From NCBI RefSeq assembly GCF_902497555.1, contig NZ_CABVGP010000002.1, forward strand, positions 2,864,501-2,928,500: a stretch of 64,000 bases of DNA. The letters run 5' to 3'. A program made the translations under genes and the position numbers. The notes beneath the pieces were generated by a model. That model was not told the origin of the DNA and made no database searches. It saw only the letters and a list, made by a program, of their open reading frames with translations. Below, piece by piece: positions 40,574-49,442 of this stretch (position 1 is its first letter; every line of letters begins with the position of its first letter). This DNA comes from Amycolatopsis camponoti (GTDB lineage Bacteria > Actinomycetota > Actinomycetes > Mycobacteriales > Pseudonocardiaceae).

Positions 40574-43017
40574 GCCGCATGACCGCAGTCTCCGACAAGC
40601 CGGCCAGGAGGACGGCGCGGATCGAGGACCCCGCGCTGCTCACCGGCCGCGGCCGGTTCCTCGACGACCTGGACCCGCTGCCGGGCACGCTGACCGCGGC
40701 CGTGGTGCGCAGCCCGCACCCGCACGCCCGGATCCGCGGCGTCGACCTCGAACGGGCCCGGCGGCACCCCGGGGTCGCCGCGGTGATCGGCCCCGACGAG
40801 GTCACGGCGGCCCTGCGCCCGTTCCCGCTGGCGCTCAAGGTCCCCATGCCGTACTACCCGACGGCGACGGACAAGGTGCGCTTCGTCGGCGAACCGGTCG
40901 CGGTCGTGGTCGCGAACGACCGGTACCTGGCCGAGGACGCCGCGGAACTCGTCGAGATCGACTACGAGCCGCTGCCGCCGGTGGTCGACGTCGAGAAGGC
41001 GCTCCTGCCCGACGCGCCGCGGCTGCACGAGGACGCGGACGGCAACGTCGCGACCGACCGGACCTTCACCTTCGGCGACGTGGACGAGGTGTTCGCCAAG
41101 GCGGATCACGTCGTGAAGGGCAAATACCACTTCCCGCGCTACTCCTCGACCCCGATGGAGTGCTACTCGGTCGTCGCCGAGTGGCAGGACGAAGGGGACG
41201 GCCCGGCCATCCAGGCCTGGGCGAACTTCCACGGCCCGTTCTCGATGGTGGCGGTGCTGGCCGGGGCCTTCGGCCTGCCCACGTCGCGGATCCGGCTGAT
41301 GATCCCGGCCGACAACGGCGGCAGCTTCGGCATCAAGGCGGGCATCTACCCCTACGTCGCGCTGATGGCGCTGGCCAGCAAGCACGCGGGCCGGCCGGTG
41401 CGGTGGACCGAAGACCGCATCGAGCACCTGCTGGCCAGCTCCGCCGGATCCGACCGGGCCATGTGGTTCGAGGCCGCCGTCTCGGCCGACGGCACGGTGC
41501 AGGGGCTGCGGACCGACCTGGTGGACAACGTGGGTGCCTACCTGCGGCCGCCGGAACCCAGCACGCTCTACCGCTGCTTCGGCAACATCACCGGCGCGTA
41601 CAAGATCGACGCCGTCCAGATCCGCTCGCGGGCCGTGGTCACGAACAAGACGCCCACCGGGCTCAACCGCGGCTTCGGCGGCCAGCAGCTGTACTTCGGC
41701 CTGGAACGGCTGATGGACAAGGTCGCCGAGACCTGCGGCCTGGACCCGGTCGAACTGCGCCGGCGGAACTTCGTGCGGCACGAGGACTTCCCGTACGCCA
41801 CCCCGAGCGGCGGCATCTACGACTCCGGCGACTACCACCGCGCGCTGGACATGGTCGTGAAGAACGCGGACTACCAGGCCCTGCGGGAAGAGCAGCGGGA
41901 AGCGCGGGCGCGGGGCGAGTACTTCGGCCTCGGCGTGGCCACCATCGTCGACCCGTCCGCGACCAACATCGGCTACGTCGGCCTGGCCACCCCGGCCGAG
42001 CAGCGGGCGTCCGGGCGCGGCAAGTCCGGGTCCACCGAGCACGTCCGGATCAGCGTGGACCCCAGCGGGCTGGTCTCGGTGCTGCTGGGCACCGTGCCGC
42101 AGGGCCAGGGCCACGCCACCGTCGCGCAGCAGGTGGTCGCCGACCAGCTCGGGCTGCCGCTCGACCAGGTGCGCCCGATCGTCGAGATGGACACCGCCAC
42201 CACGCCGTGGACGATCAGCTCGGGCAGCTACTCCTCGCGCTTCGCGCCGCTGCTGACCAGCGCGCTGGTCGAGGCCGCGGAAAAGCTCGCGGAGACGATC
42301 AAGATCGCCGGTGCCACCCTGCTCGGCGTCGCGGCCGAGGAAGTGGAACTCCACGAGGGCCGGATCCGGCTGCGAGCCGAGCCGAGCCGGGCGGTCTCGT
42401 TCAAGCACGCGGCCGGGCTGGTGCACTGGGACCCCGGCTCGCTGCCGGAAGGGACCTCCGCGCGGCTGTACGAGGAGGCCGCGTTCACCCCGCCGCAGTC
42501 GAAGGCGGCGAGCCGCTCGGACCAGATCAACTCGAGCCTGTGCTACGGCTTCGTCGCCGAACTGGCCGTCGTCCGGATCGACGCGGAGACCCGCGAGCTC
42601 AAGCTCGAGCGGGTGGTCACCGTGCACGACGCCGGCACGATCCTCAACCCGACCCTGCTCGAAGGCCAGGTGCACGGCGCGCTCGCGCACGCACTGGGCG
42701 GCGCGCTCTTCGAGGAGATGCGCTACACCGACGCCGGGCAGCCCACCGCCACCTTCATGGACTACCTGTGCCCGACCAGCGCCGAAACCACCTTCGAGCT
42801 GAACAGCGACCACCTGGAAACGCCGTCGCCGCTGACCCGGCTCGGCGCGAAGGGCTGCGGCGAAGGCAGCTGCATGAGCCTGCCGGTCGCGATCGCCAAC
42901 GCGGTCGCGGACGCGCTCGCCCCGGCCGGTGTCGACATCACCAGCCTGCCCCTGCACGGAAACGTGCTCCACGAGCTGCTGACCGGCAGCGCTTCGGAAA
43001 CCGAAAGGAACCACTGA
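40570..43017 (+). CDS. hmfA: Molybdenum hydroxylase large subunit, probable furoyl-CoA dehydrogenase
   Basis: An 815-residue xanthine-oxidase-family molybdopterin subunit: an N-terminal a/b hammerhead (ALLTGRGRFLDDLDPLPGTL), cofactor motifs NGGSFGIKAG, GLNRGFGGQQ and VPQGQGHATV, and the catalytic Glu765 in KGCGEGSC. All expected elements are present. It would hydroxylate C5 of 2-furoyl-CoA with water as oxygen donor, passing electrons through the 2Fe-2S and FAD subunits. GTG 40570 overlaps the ligase stop; ATG 40579 is an alternative. Confidence 0.85.
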   Translation: MSRMTAVSDKPARRTARIEDPALLTGRGRFLDDLDPLPGTLTAAVVRSPHPHARIRGVDLERARRHPGVAAVIGPDEVTAALRPFPLALKVPMPYYPTATDKVRFVGEPVAVVVANDRYLAEDAAELVEIDYEPLPPVVDVEKALLPDAPRLHEDADGNVATDRTFTFGDVDEVFAKADHVVKGKYHFPRYSSTPMECYSVVAEWQDEGDGPAIQAWANFHGPFSMVAVLAGAFGLPTSRIRLMIPADNGGSFGIKAGIYPYVALMALASKHAGRPVRWTEDRIEHLLASSAGSDRAMWFEAAVSADGTVQGLRTDLVDNVGAYLRPPEPSTLYRCFGNITGAYKIDAVQIRSRAVVTNKTPTGLNRGFGGQQLYFGLERLMDKVAETCGLDPVELRRRNFVRHEDFPYATPSGGIYDSGDYHRALDMVVKNADYQALREEQREARARGEYFGLGVATIVDPSATNIGYVGLATPAEQRASGRGKSGSTEHVRISVDPSGLVSVLLGTVPQGQGHATVAQQVVADQLGLPLDQVRPIVEMDTATTPWTISSGSYSSRFAPLLTSALVEAAEKLAETIKIAGATLLGVAAEEVELHEGRIRLRAEPSRAVSFKHAAGLVHWDPGSLPEGTSARLYEEAAFTPPQSKAASRSDQINSSLCYGFVAELAVVRIDAETRELKLERVVTVHDAGTILNPTLLEGQVHGALAHALGGALFEEMRYTDAGQPTATFMDYLCPTSAETTFELNSDHLETPSPLTRLGAKGCGEGSCMSLPVAIANAVADALAPAGVDITSLPLHGNVLHELLTGSASETERNH

Positions 43018-43019
43018 CG

Positions 43020-43799
43020 ATGGCACTCACCGGAGGCGAGATCAGGCTCGACCGCGGCCACGACGGCCGGGTCGCCTACCTGACCCTCGATCACGGCAAG
43101 TACAACATCATCACCTGGGAGACCCGTCAGGTGATGGCCGACCGGTTCGCCGAGATCGACGCCGACAACGAGATCAAGGTCGTCGTCGTCCAGGCCGAGG
43201 GGGAGCACTTCTCCTCCGGCGGCGACATCGCCGGGTTCATGGAGGTCGACCCGATCGACTTCACCGACCTGGGCCAGAACGTCACCGCCCCGGCGCGCAG
43301 CCCCAAGCCGGTGATCACCGCCGTCGACGGCTACTGCTTCGGCGTCGGGCTCGAACTCGCGCTGTCCACCGACATCCGGGTGGCGACGAAGCGCGCCGAG
43401 TTCGCGCTGCCGGAGATGCGGCTGGGCATGATCCCCGGCTCCGGTGGCACGCAGCGCCTCGCCCGGCTGATCGGTCTTTCCCGGGCGAAGTACCACGTGA
43501 TGACCGCGTCGCGGATCAACGCGCAGCAGGCGGGCGACTGGGGCCTGGTGGCGAACGTGGTCGAGGACCGCGCCGCCCTGGACGCCGAGGTGGAGCGGAT
43601 CGTGGGCGTGCTGCTCGGGTTCTCCCCGCTGGCCGCCCGCACCGCCAAGGAGGTGCTCGACAAGGGCATCGACGCGCCGTTGTACTCCGGCATCGAGCTG
43701 GAGCGCAAGGCGTACTCGATGCTGCGCTCCAGCAACGACTTCGCCGAGGGCGTCGCCGCGTTCCACGAGAAGCGCGCGCCGAAGTTCCAGGGGCGGTGA
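43020..43799 (+). CDS. hmfE: Crotonase-family enzyme, probable 2-oxoglutaroyl-CoA hydrolase
   Basis: A 259-residue enoyl-CoA hydratase/isomerase-family protein: SSGGDIAGF for the first oxyanion strand, GYCFGVGLELALSTDIRVAT for the second, and PEMRLGMIPGSGGTQRLARL carrying the usual second catalytic region. In the hmf pathway a crotonase-like protein (HmfE) follows the hydroxylase and releases 2-oxoglutarate from the ring-opened CoA ester. It lies between the large and FAD subunit genes, 2 bp after the former. Confidence 0.82.
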   Translation: MALTGGEIRLDRGHDGRVAYLTLDHGKYNIITWETRQVMADRFAEIDADNEIKVVVVQAEGEHFSSGGDIAGFMEVDPIDFTDLGQNVTAPARSPKPVITAVDGYCFGVGLELALSTDIRVATKRAEFALPEMRLGMIPGSGGTQRLARLIGLSRAKYHVMTASRINAQQAGDWGLVANVVEDRAALDAEVERIVGVLLGFSPLAARTAKEVLDKGIDAPLYSGIELERKAYSMLRSSNDFAEGVAAFHEKRAPKFQGR

Positions 43800-43808
43800 G
43801 CTGAAACC

Positions 43809-44699
43809 ATGAAGGCCGCACCCTTCGCCTACGTCCGGCCGTCGAGTCTGCCCGACGCGATCGCCGAACTCGCGAGCACGGGCGGCGGCGGCAAGGTCAT
43901 CGCGGGTGGGCAGTCACTGGTCCCGGTCTTGGCCATGCGGCTCGCCCGCCCGGAAACCTTGGTGGACATCACTTCCGTGCCGGAGCTCGACCGGATCGGC
44001 ACCGCGGGCGGGTACCTGGAGATCGGCGCCACGGTGCGCCAGCGCCGGGTCGAGCGGGACCCGGTCAGTGCCGCGGTTCCCCTGTTGGGCATGGCCCTGC
44101 CGTGGGTCGGGCACCGGGAGCTGCGCAGCCGGGGCACCGTGTGCGGGAGCCTCGCGCACGCCGACCCGGCCGCCGAGCTGCCGGCCGTGGCGTGCTGCCT
44201 GAACGCCGAGCTGACCGTGACCGGCCCCGGCGGCGCCCGCCGGGTGCCGGCGCGGGCGTTCTTCTCCGGCGCGATGACCACCGCGCTCGGGGCCGACGAC
44301 ATCCTGACCGCGGTGCGATTCCCGGTCGCCGGGAAGGGCGAGGGTTTCGGGTTCGCCGAGATCGCGCGCCGGCACGGCGACTTCGCGCTCGCCGGGGTCG
44401 TCGCCCGGGTCCGGGTGCGCGGTGCGGAGACCGACGCGGAGCTGACCGGGTTCGGCGTGTCCGACCGGCCGGTCACCCGCTCGGTCAGTGGTGAGCTGGG
44501 CGCCGCGCTGAGCGGCGGCGACGTGAGCCGAGCCCTGGCCGGCCCGCTCACCGCGGTGGCGGAGGAACTGGTCGACACCGACGGCGACGCCCACGCGTCC
44601 CGCGACTACCGCCGCCGGCTGTTCCGCACGCTGGCGGTCCGGGAACTGACCAAGGCATACGAGCGCGCTCGCCGGAGCGCCGGTGAGGTGGACTCATGA
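43809..44699 (+). CDS. hmfB: Molybdenum hydroxylase FAD subunit
   Basis: A 296-residue FAD-binding (CoxM/CutM-type) subunit: KVIAGGQSLVPVLAMRLARP, then RSRGTVCGSLAHADPAAELP, the two flavin-contacting motifs, and a CO-dehydrogenase-flavoprotein C-terminal domain. It mediates electron flow from the 2Fe-2S subunit to the acceptor. Its stop overlaps the next start (ATGA), so the FAD and iron-sulfur subunits are coupled. Confidence 0.88.
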   Translation: MKAAPFAYVRPSSLPDAIAELASTGGGGKVIAGGQSLVPVLAMRLARPETLVDITSVPELDRIGTAGGYLEIGATVRQRRVERDPVSAAVPLLGMALPWVGHRELRSRGTVCGSLAHADPAAELPAVACCLNAELTVTGPGGARRVPARAFFSGAMTTALGADDILTAVRFPVAGKGEGFGFAEIARRHGDFALAGVVARVRVRGAETDAELTGFGVSDRPVTRSVSGELGAALSGGDVSRALAGPLTAVAEELVDTDGDAHASRDYRRRLFRTLAVRELTKAYERARRSAGEVDS

Positions 44700-45919
44700 C
44701 GACCGAAGTGGTGGCGCAGAACGGAAAACCCCGGGCCGTCAAGGCCGCGGCGGACGATCTCGTCGAGGTCAGGATGACGGTGAACGGCACCCCCGCCGTG
44801 CTCAGCCTGCCCGCGCGGGTGACGCTCGCCGACGCGCTGCGCGACCACCTCGGGCTCACCGGCACGCACGTGGGCTGCGAGCACGGCGTGTGCGGGATGT
44901 GCACGGTGCTCGTGGACGGCGAGGCGGCCCGGGCCTGCCTGCTGTTCGCGGTCCAGCTCGACGGGGCGGAGATCGTCACCGTGGAGGGCCTCGGCCGGCC
45001 GGACGACCTGCACCCGCTGCAGGAGGCCTTCGGCCGCAACCACGCGCTGCAGTGCGGTTTCTGCACGCCGGGCTTCCTGATGAGCTCCTACGACCTGCTC
45101 AGCAACCAGCCCGAGGTGACCGAGGAGGAACTGCCCGAGCAGCTGTCCGGGGTCATCTGCCGCTGCACGGGCTACCGCAACATCCTCACCGCGGTCAAGG
45201 AAACCCAGGAGGCGCACCCCGACGGCATCCCCGCCCCGGGCAACTGCGCGCACCGCGCGCTCGTCGGCCGGGCCACCGGACAGGCGGGCGGCAGCACCGA
45301 CGGCCGCGAGGCCGCCGAGGTCACCGAAGACACCCGCCGGATCGACATCGTGCTGCCGGACGGGGACCCGACGATCGCCGTCGACATCAGGACCGAGATC
45401 GGCGTGTCAGTGGACGCGGTGTGGCGCGTGTTCGACGACGTCGCGCTGCTGGCCCGCTGCCTGCCCGGCGCGGAGCTCACCGAAGACCTGGGCGAGGACC
45501 ACTACGCCGGCCGCGCGCGCGTCTCGGTGGGCCCGATCAAGCTCGCGTTCAAGGGCGTCGCGCACGTCGTCGAGCACGACCGCGCCGGTCAGCGCCTGCG
45601 CGTGCTCGCGCAGGGGCAGGACACCGGCGGCGCGCAGACCCAGGCCGACATCGTGCTGCGCACCGAGGCCACGGCCACCGGCACCGCGATGCGGGCCGAG
45701 GCGAAGGTGTACCTCACCGGCCGCATCGCCCAGTTCGGCCGGGCGCTGGCCGGAGACGTGAGCCGCCGCATGTTCGAGCAGTTCGCGGACGCCCTGCGCG
45801 AAGCCGCGACGTCCGGGCAGGCGCCCAGCGGCCCGGTCAAGGCGCCGAGCGCGCTGAAACTCCTGTTCGTCCCTCTGATCGACCGGATCCGGGCCGTCCT
45901 GCGCCGGAAGTCCCGCTGA
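44696..45919 (+). CDS. hmfC: 2Fe-2S subunit fused to a CoxG-like SRPBCC domain
   Basis: A 407-residue protein, more than twice the usual 160 residues of a 2Fe-2S subunit. Residues 20-185 carry both clusters: CEHGVCGMC and a downstream Cys, then CGFCTPGF and CRCTGY. After a 35-residue linker rich in Gly, Glu and Thr, residues 225-385 form a CoxG/SRPBCC domain (VSVDAVWRVFDDVALLARCL then PGAELTEDLGEDHYAGRARV), and a basic hydrophobic tail ends the protein (LKLLFVPLIDRIRAVLRRKS). CoxG recruits CO dehydrogenase to the membrane, so membrane tethering is inferred here. Confidence 0.87.
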   Translation: MTTEVVAQNGKPRAVKAAADDLVEVRMTVNGTPAVLSLPARVTLADALRDHLGLTGTHVGCEHGVCGMCTVLVDGEAARACLLFAVQLDGAEIVTVEGLGRPDDLHPLQEAFGRNHALQCGFCTPGFLMSSYDLLSNQPEVTEEELPEQLSGVICRCTGYRNILTAVKETQEAHPDGIPAPGNCAHRALVGRATGQAGGSTDGREAAEVTEDTRRIDIVLPDGDPTIAVDIRTEIGVSVDAVWRVFDDVALLARCLPGAELTEDLGEDHYAGRARVSVGPIKLAFKGVAHVVEHDRAGQRLRVLAQGQDTGGAQTQADIVLRTEATATGTAMRAEAKVYLTGRIAQFGRALAGDVSRRMFEQFADALREAATSGQAPSGPVKAPSALKLLFVPLIDRIRAVLRRKSR

Positions 45920-45943
45920 TCCCTATCCCGTAAGGGGAAAATC

Positions 45944-47276
45944 TTGGCACCCGATATCGCACCACGGTCAAAGTCGCCTCGTGCCGCGGTATTCGCTTCC
46001 GTCGCCGGCTGGTCCTTCGACCTGTTCGACCTGTTCCTGCTGCTCTACGTGGCCGGGCCGATCAGCAAGACCATCTTCCCGAGCAGCAGCCCGACCCTGG
46101 GCATCGCCGCGGTGTTCGGCTCGTTCGCGGTCACCGTCGTGATGCGCCCGGCGGGTGCCGCGATCTTCGGTGAGCTGGCGGATCGCAAGGGCCGCAAGTC
46201 GACGATGGTGCTGGTGATGGGCGGCGTCGGCGTCACCACGGCCGCGATGGGCCTGGTCCCGTCCCACGCCGCGGTGGGCGTGCTCGCCCCGATCCTGTTC
46301 CTCGCGCTGCGGATCGCGCAAGGGACTGTTCGTCGGCGGCGTCACCGCGACCACGCACACTCTCGGCACGGAGAGCATCGGCGCGCGCCGGCGTGGCTTG
46401 ATGAGCGGGCTGATCGGGGCCGGGGGAGCGGGCCTCGGTGCCGCGCTGGCCAGCCTGGCCTACATCGTGGTCTCGGCGATCTTCACCGGCCCCGCGTTCG
46501 ACCAGTGGGGCTGGCGGGTGCTGTTCTTCTGCGGGCTGCTCAGTGCGCTGCTGAGCCTGTTCGTGCTGCGCAAGGTCGAGGAATCCCCGGAGTTCGAGGG
46601 GAAACGGCAGGCTCCGGTGCCGTTCCGGGAGCTGGTCCGGGGCCGCGGCAAGAAGATCCTCGCGCTGAACATCGCGGTGGCCGCCGGTGGTGGCGCGCAG
46701 TACTACCTGACGTCCGGCTACCTGCCCACCCTGCTCGGCGAGGTGGTCGGGGTCCCGGCCGGCGCGCGCGGCATCATCCTGCTGGTGAGCAGCGTCGTGG
46801 TGATCGGGGCCGCGATCGGCGCGGGCGAGCTGAGCGAACGGCTCGGCCGCCGCCGGACCATGCTCGGGTTCGGCCTGGTCAACCTGGTCGCGCTGCCGTC
46901 GCTGACCTGGGGGATCGCCTCCGTGGGCGGCGGGCACGGCGTGGTGGTGGCCCTGCTGTGCGCGGTCATGGTGATGCTGTCCAACGCCGCGTACGCGCCG
47001 CTGATGATCTTCCTCAACGAGCGGTACCCGACCGGGCTGCGGGCCAGGGGCACCGCGGTGAGCTGGAACCTCGGCTTCATGCTGGGCGGGCTGATGCCGA
47101 CCCTGGTGAGCCTGCTCAGCCCGGAGCTGTCGGACGTGCCCTCGCGGCTCGCGCTCTTCCTGGTGGGCGCGACCCTGGTGTTCGTCGTCGCGATCTGGGC
47201 CGCCCCGGAAACCCGGGGCGCGCTCGATCGCGAGCGCCACGCCCGGACCGTCACCGACGAAACCACCCCCGCGTGA
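45944..47276 (+). pseudogene. MFS transporter with a one-base frameshift
   Basis: A 12-helix metabolite:proton symporter-type MFS gene split over two frames. It begins at TTG 45944 after AAGGGGA: SVAGWSFDLFDLFLLLYVAG, then GELADRKGRKSTMVLVMGGV. The frame breaks after ALRIAQG near 46322, where one extra A in CAAGGGACTG would explain the shift. Translation resumes in the next frame as LFVGGVTATTHTLGTESIGA and continues to 47276 with GELSERLGRRRTMLGFGLVN and NERYPTGLRARGTAVSWNLG. Position at the end of the hmf-like operon suggests a furoate importer. Either recently inactivated or a sequencing error. Confidence 0.75.
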
Positions 47277-47422
47277 GGGCGCTCGGCCGACTGACCCCGC
47301 GGGACTGACCGGCACCCCGATCTTCACGCCGTCAGGACCAGGAGCGATTCCGCCCGGCTCGGCAGAATGCGAATTCGTCCTACTCCGAAAGGACGTTCGC
47401 CGAGCTGGAGGGGAACCGCGCG

Positions 47423-47842
47423 ATGGCCGAGCCGAGAGAGCACTCCGACCCGACGCGTCGGGATGCCTGTCTCCCGGTGTGCGTGCGCCGGGGACTGTGG
47501 GTGTGCACCTGCCAGGTCCGCCGGGACGTCACCGTGCTGGCGGTGGGCGGTGAGGTGGACGTGGCCGGCCTCGCCGACCTGCGTACCGCGTTCGGGGGCG
47601 TGCTGGCCACGGGCAACCGGCTCGTGGTCGTGGACCTGGGCCGGGTCGGCTTCTTCAGTGCGGGCGGTGTCGGCGTCCTGGAGCACACGCGGCTCACGCT
47701 TCGGGACGCCGGAATCCCGATGCGTCTGGCCCGCCCGTCACGGGCCGTGCTGCGCCCGCTCACCGTGCTCGGCCTGGTCGGCCGGTTCGACATCCACACC
47801 GGCATCGGCCGGGCCGTCACGGCACCGACCGGCGGTGAATAA
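47423..47842 (+). CDS. STAS-domain protein (anti-sigma factor antagonist-like)
   Basis: A 139-residue protein with a STAS fold: VTVLAVGGEVDVAGLADLRT, LVVVDLGRVGFFSAGGVGVL, RLTLRDAGIPMRLARPSRAV. The stretch FFSAGG replaces the usual DSSGLG of SpoIIAA/RsbV; Ser is kept, so phosphorylation is still possible. An N-terminal 30 residues with two Cys pairs (CLPVC, CTC) is unusual. No cognate kinase is adjacent. It faces the stress operon across a long double palindrome. Confidence 0.8.
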   Translation: MAEPREHSDPTRRDACLPVCVRRGLWVCTCQVRRDVTVLAVGGEVDVAGLADLRTAFGGVLATGNRLVVVDLGRVGFFSAGGVGVLEHTRLTLRDAGIPMRLARPSRAVLRPLTVLGLVGRFDIHTGIGRAVTAPTGGE

Positions 47843-47855
47843 GTGCCGAGGCCCG

Positions 47856-47914
47856 CATGTCATGAACGACTCGTTCATGTCGTCTGACGAGGTGAACGAG
47901 TCGTTCATGACATG
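47856..47914. repeat. Double palindrome hairpin between convergent genes
   Basis: 22-bp perfect arms (47856-47877 and 47893-47914) around a 15-base loop. Each arm is itself nearly palindromic (TGAACGA-C-TCGTTCA), so the element is two nested 15-17-bp palindromes in inverted orientation. It separates the STAS gene from the PrsW gene and can end transcription on both strands. Confidence 0.75.
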
Positions 47915-47960
47915 GGGAAGCCGGTCGGCCGCACGATCGCGACTTTGCCGGGGCCCCGGG

Positions 47961-48890
47961 TCAGTACCTTCGGGTGGCCGGCGTGCGCATGGCCGGGACT
48001 CGGTAGGCCCACTGCGGTGCCCGGCGTTCCCGCCGTGAGCGCCGGATCAGGACCAGCAGCCACAGCACTCCGAGCAGCGCGATCACGCCCTGGCCCACCC
48101 AGGTCGTCACGGTGTACACCGTCGTCACGTCCTCGGGCGGCGCCACGAGGACGCGCGGGTCGTACACCGCCACCTCCCCGGTCAGCAGCAGGGTGACCAC
48201 CAGCGCGATGGTCGACATGGAGTCCCACAGCGCGTGCAGCAGCGCGACGCCGAGGAAGGCCAGCCCCAGGCGCAGGCTCAGCACGAAGTGCTCGCGCGTG
48301 CTCCACGCGAACAGCAGCCCGCCCAGGATGGCGGTCCACAGCCCGTGCCCGACCGGCGCGAGCAGCCCGCGCAGCAGCTCGGTCGTGACCAGGTCGGTCA
48401 GCGACAGGCCCTGCGCGGTGAACAACGACGTGAGCGCGTAGCCCGCGGATTCGAAGGCGGCGAAGCCGAAGCCGACGGTCGCGCCGAGGATGAGCCCGTC
48501 CCGCATGGACTTCACGGCCAGCCCGCGCGTCAGCAGGGCGAGCGCGACCAGCTTGACCGCCTCCTCGATGAGCCCGACCCACACGTACAGCCACACCGAC
48601 GGGTACAGCAGGTAGGCCTCCAGCACCGAAGCACCGAGGACGCCCAGCACCCCGCCGACGAGGAAGTTCCGGAACACCAGCTCGGCGGTGATCTCCCCGG
48701 AGTCGCGGCGCTCGAACGCCCACGCCACGAACGTCACCGGCACCAGGAAGCTGCCGAGCAGCACGAGCGTCGGCAGCAGGTTGGGGTTGCCGGTCGCGTA
48801 CGTCACGATGACCGAGAGCACCCACAGCAGCAGGCCGATCACGAAGATCCGGGCCCACGTCCGTCGCTGGGGGCGGCCGACGGTGGTCAT
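47961..48890 (-). CDS. PrsW-family intramembrane metalloprotease
   Basis: A 309-residue membrane protein with about eight hydrophobic segments. Metalloprotease motifs of the PrsW family are present: GLIEEAVKL (the EExxK box), FAAFESAGY, and two His motifs in PVGHGLWTAILGG and LLHALWDS. PrsW cleaves anti-sigma factors in Bacillus; the target here is unknown, but its position at the end of a stress operon and next to STAS proteins fits signal-controlled proteolysis. The start overlaps the upstream STAS gene stop (ATGA). Confidence 0.9.
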   Translation of the reverse strand: MTTVGRPQRRTWARIFVIGLLLWVLSVIVTYATGNPNLLPTLVLLGSFLVPVTFVAWAFERRDSGEITAELVFRNFLVGGVLGVLGASVLEAYLLYPSVWLYVWVGLIEEAVKLVALALLTRGLAVKSMRDGLILGATVGFGFAAFESAGYALTSLFTAQGLSLTDLVTTELLRGLLAPVGHGLWTAILGGLLFAWSTREHFVLSLRLGLAFLGVALLHALWDSMSTIALVVTLLLTGEVAVYDPRVLVAPPEDVTTVYTVTTWVGQGVIALLGVLWLLVLIRRSRRERRAPQWAYRVPAMRTPATRRY

Positions 48891-49426
48891 CGGCGCCTCC
48901 CGAACCGCTCGCCGCGGCCGGTGGCGCCGGTGTCGACGAACGCGCGGAAACGGGCGGGGGAGCCGGGTTCGGCGACCCCGTCGAAGCCCTGCGGGCAGTG
49001 CAGTGTCGCCCACTGCCGCAGGCCGCCTTCGAAGGCGGCCCGGTACTGCGCGAAGACTTCGGCGAGGGCCTCGTCGTCCAGCTCGTACAGCACGGGCGGG
49101 GTCAGCCCGATCAGCTCCAGCGTGCCGCCGTCCGCCGTCAGCCGGTCGCCGAAGCGGTGCAGCAGAACGAGGAGGTCGTCTCCGGGCCGCTCGACCCGGG
49201 ACAGGTCGACGACGAACTGGCGGGCGCCCGCGTGGACCAGCCCGGCCAGGTATCCCGCGACCGTCCGCAACGCCGCCGCGTCCATCCAGCCGGCGATCGC
49301 GACGACCGTGTAGCGCCCCGGATGCAGGGTCGAGCTGATGGTGAGTTCGCGCGGGGGTGCCGCGCGGCTGAGCAGGTGATCCAGTTCGGTGAGCGCGATG
49401 GGCGGATGGGAAAGCCTGGTGGTCAT
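48887..49426 (-). CDS. STAS-like protein with C-terminal extension
   Basis: A 179-residue protein. Residues 28-125 look like a STAS domain: YTVVAIAGWMDAAALRTVAG, ARQFVVDLSRVERPGDDLLV, GGTLELIGLTPPVLYEL. The last 50 residues (FEGGLRQWATLHCPQGFDGV) have no known match. The loop where Ser is phosphorylated in RsbV reads VERPGDD, without Ser, so it may be phosphorylation-independent. It lies between the redox fusion gene and prsW in the stress operon. Confidence 0.7.
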   Translation of the reverse strand: MTTRLSHPPIALTELDHLLSRAAPPRELTISSTLHPGRYTVVAIAGWMDAAALRTVAGYLAGLVHAGARQFVVDLSRVERPGDDLLVLLHRFGDRLTADGGTLELIGLTPPVLYELDDEALAEVFAQYRAAFEGGLRQWATLHCPQGFDGVAEPGSPARFRAFVDTGATGRGERFGRRR

Positions 49427-49442
49427 GGGGATCCTCCGGTTG

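Noticed and set aside
40531..43026. 831-residue minus-strand open frame opposite the molybdenum hydroxylase
   Set aside because: Shadow of the large-subunit gene: Val/Arg/Gly-rich, no domain, no ribosome site.
47376..47395. Small hairpin CGTCCT-N8-AGGACG upstream of the STAS gene as a riboswitch
   Set aside because: A single 6-bp stem with no conserved aptamer features; not enough to claim a regulatory RNA.
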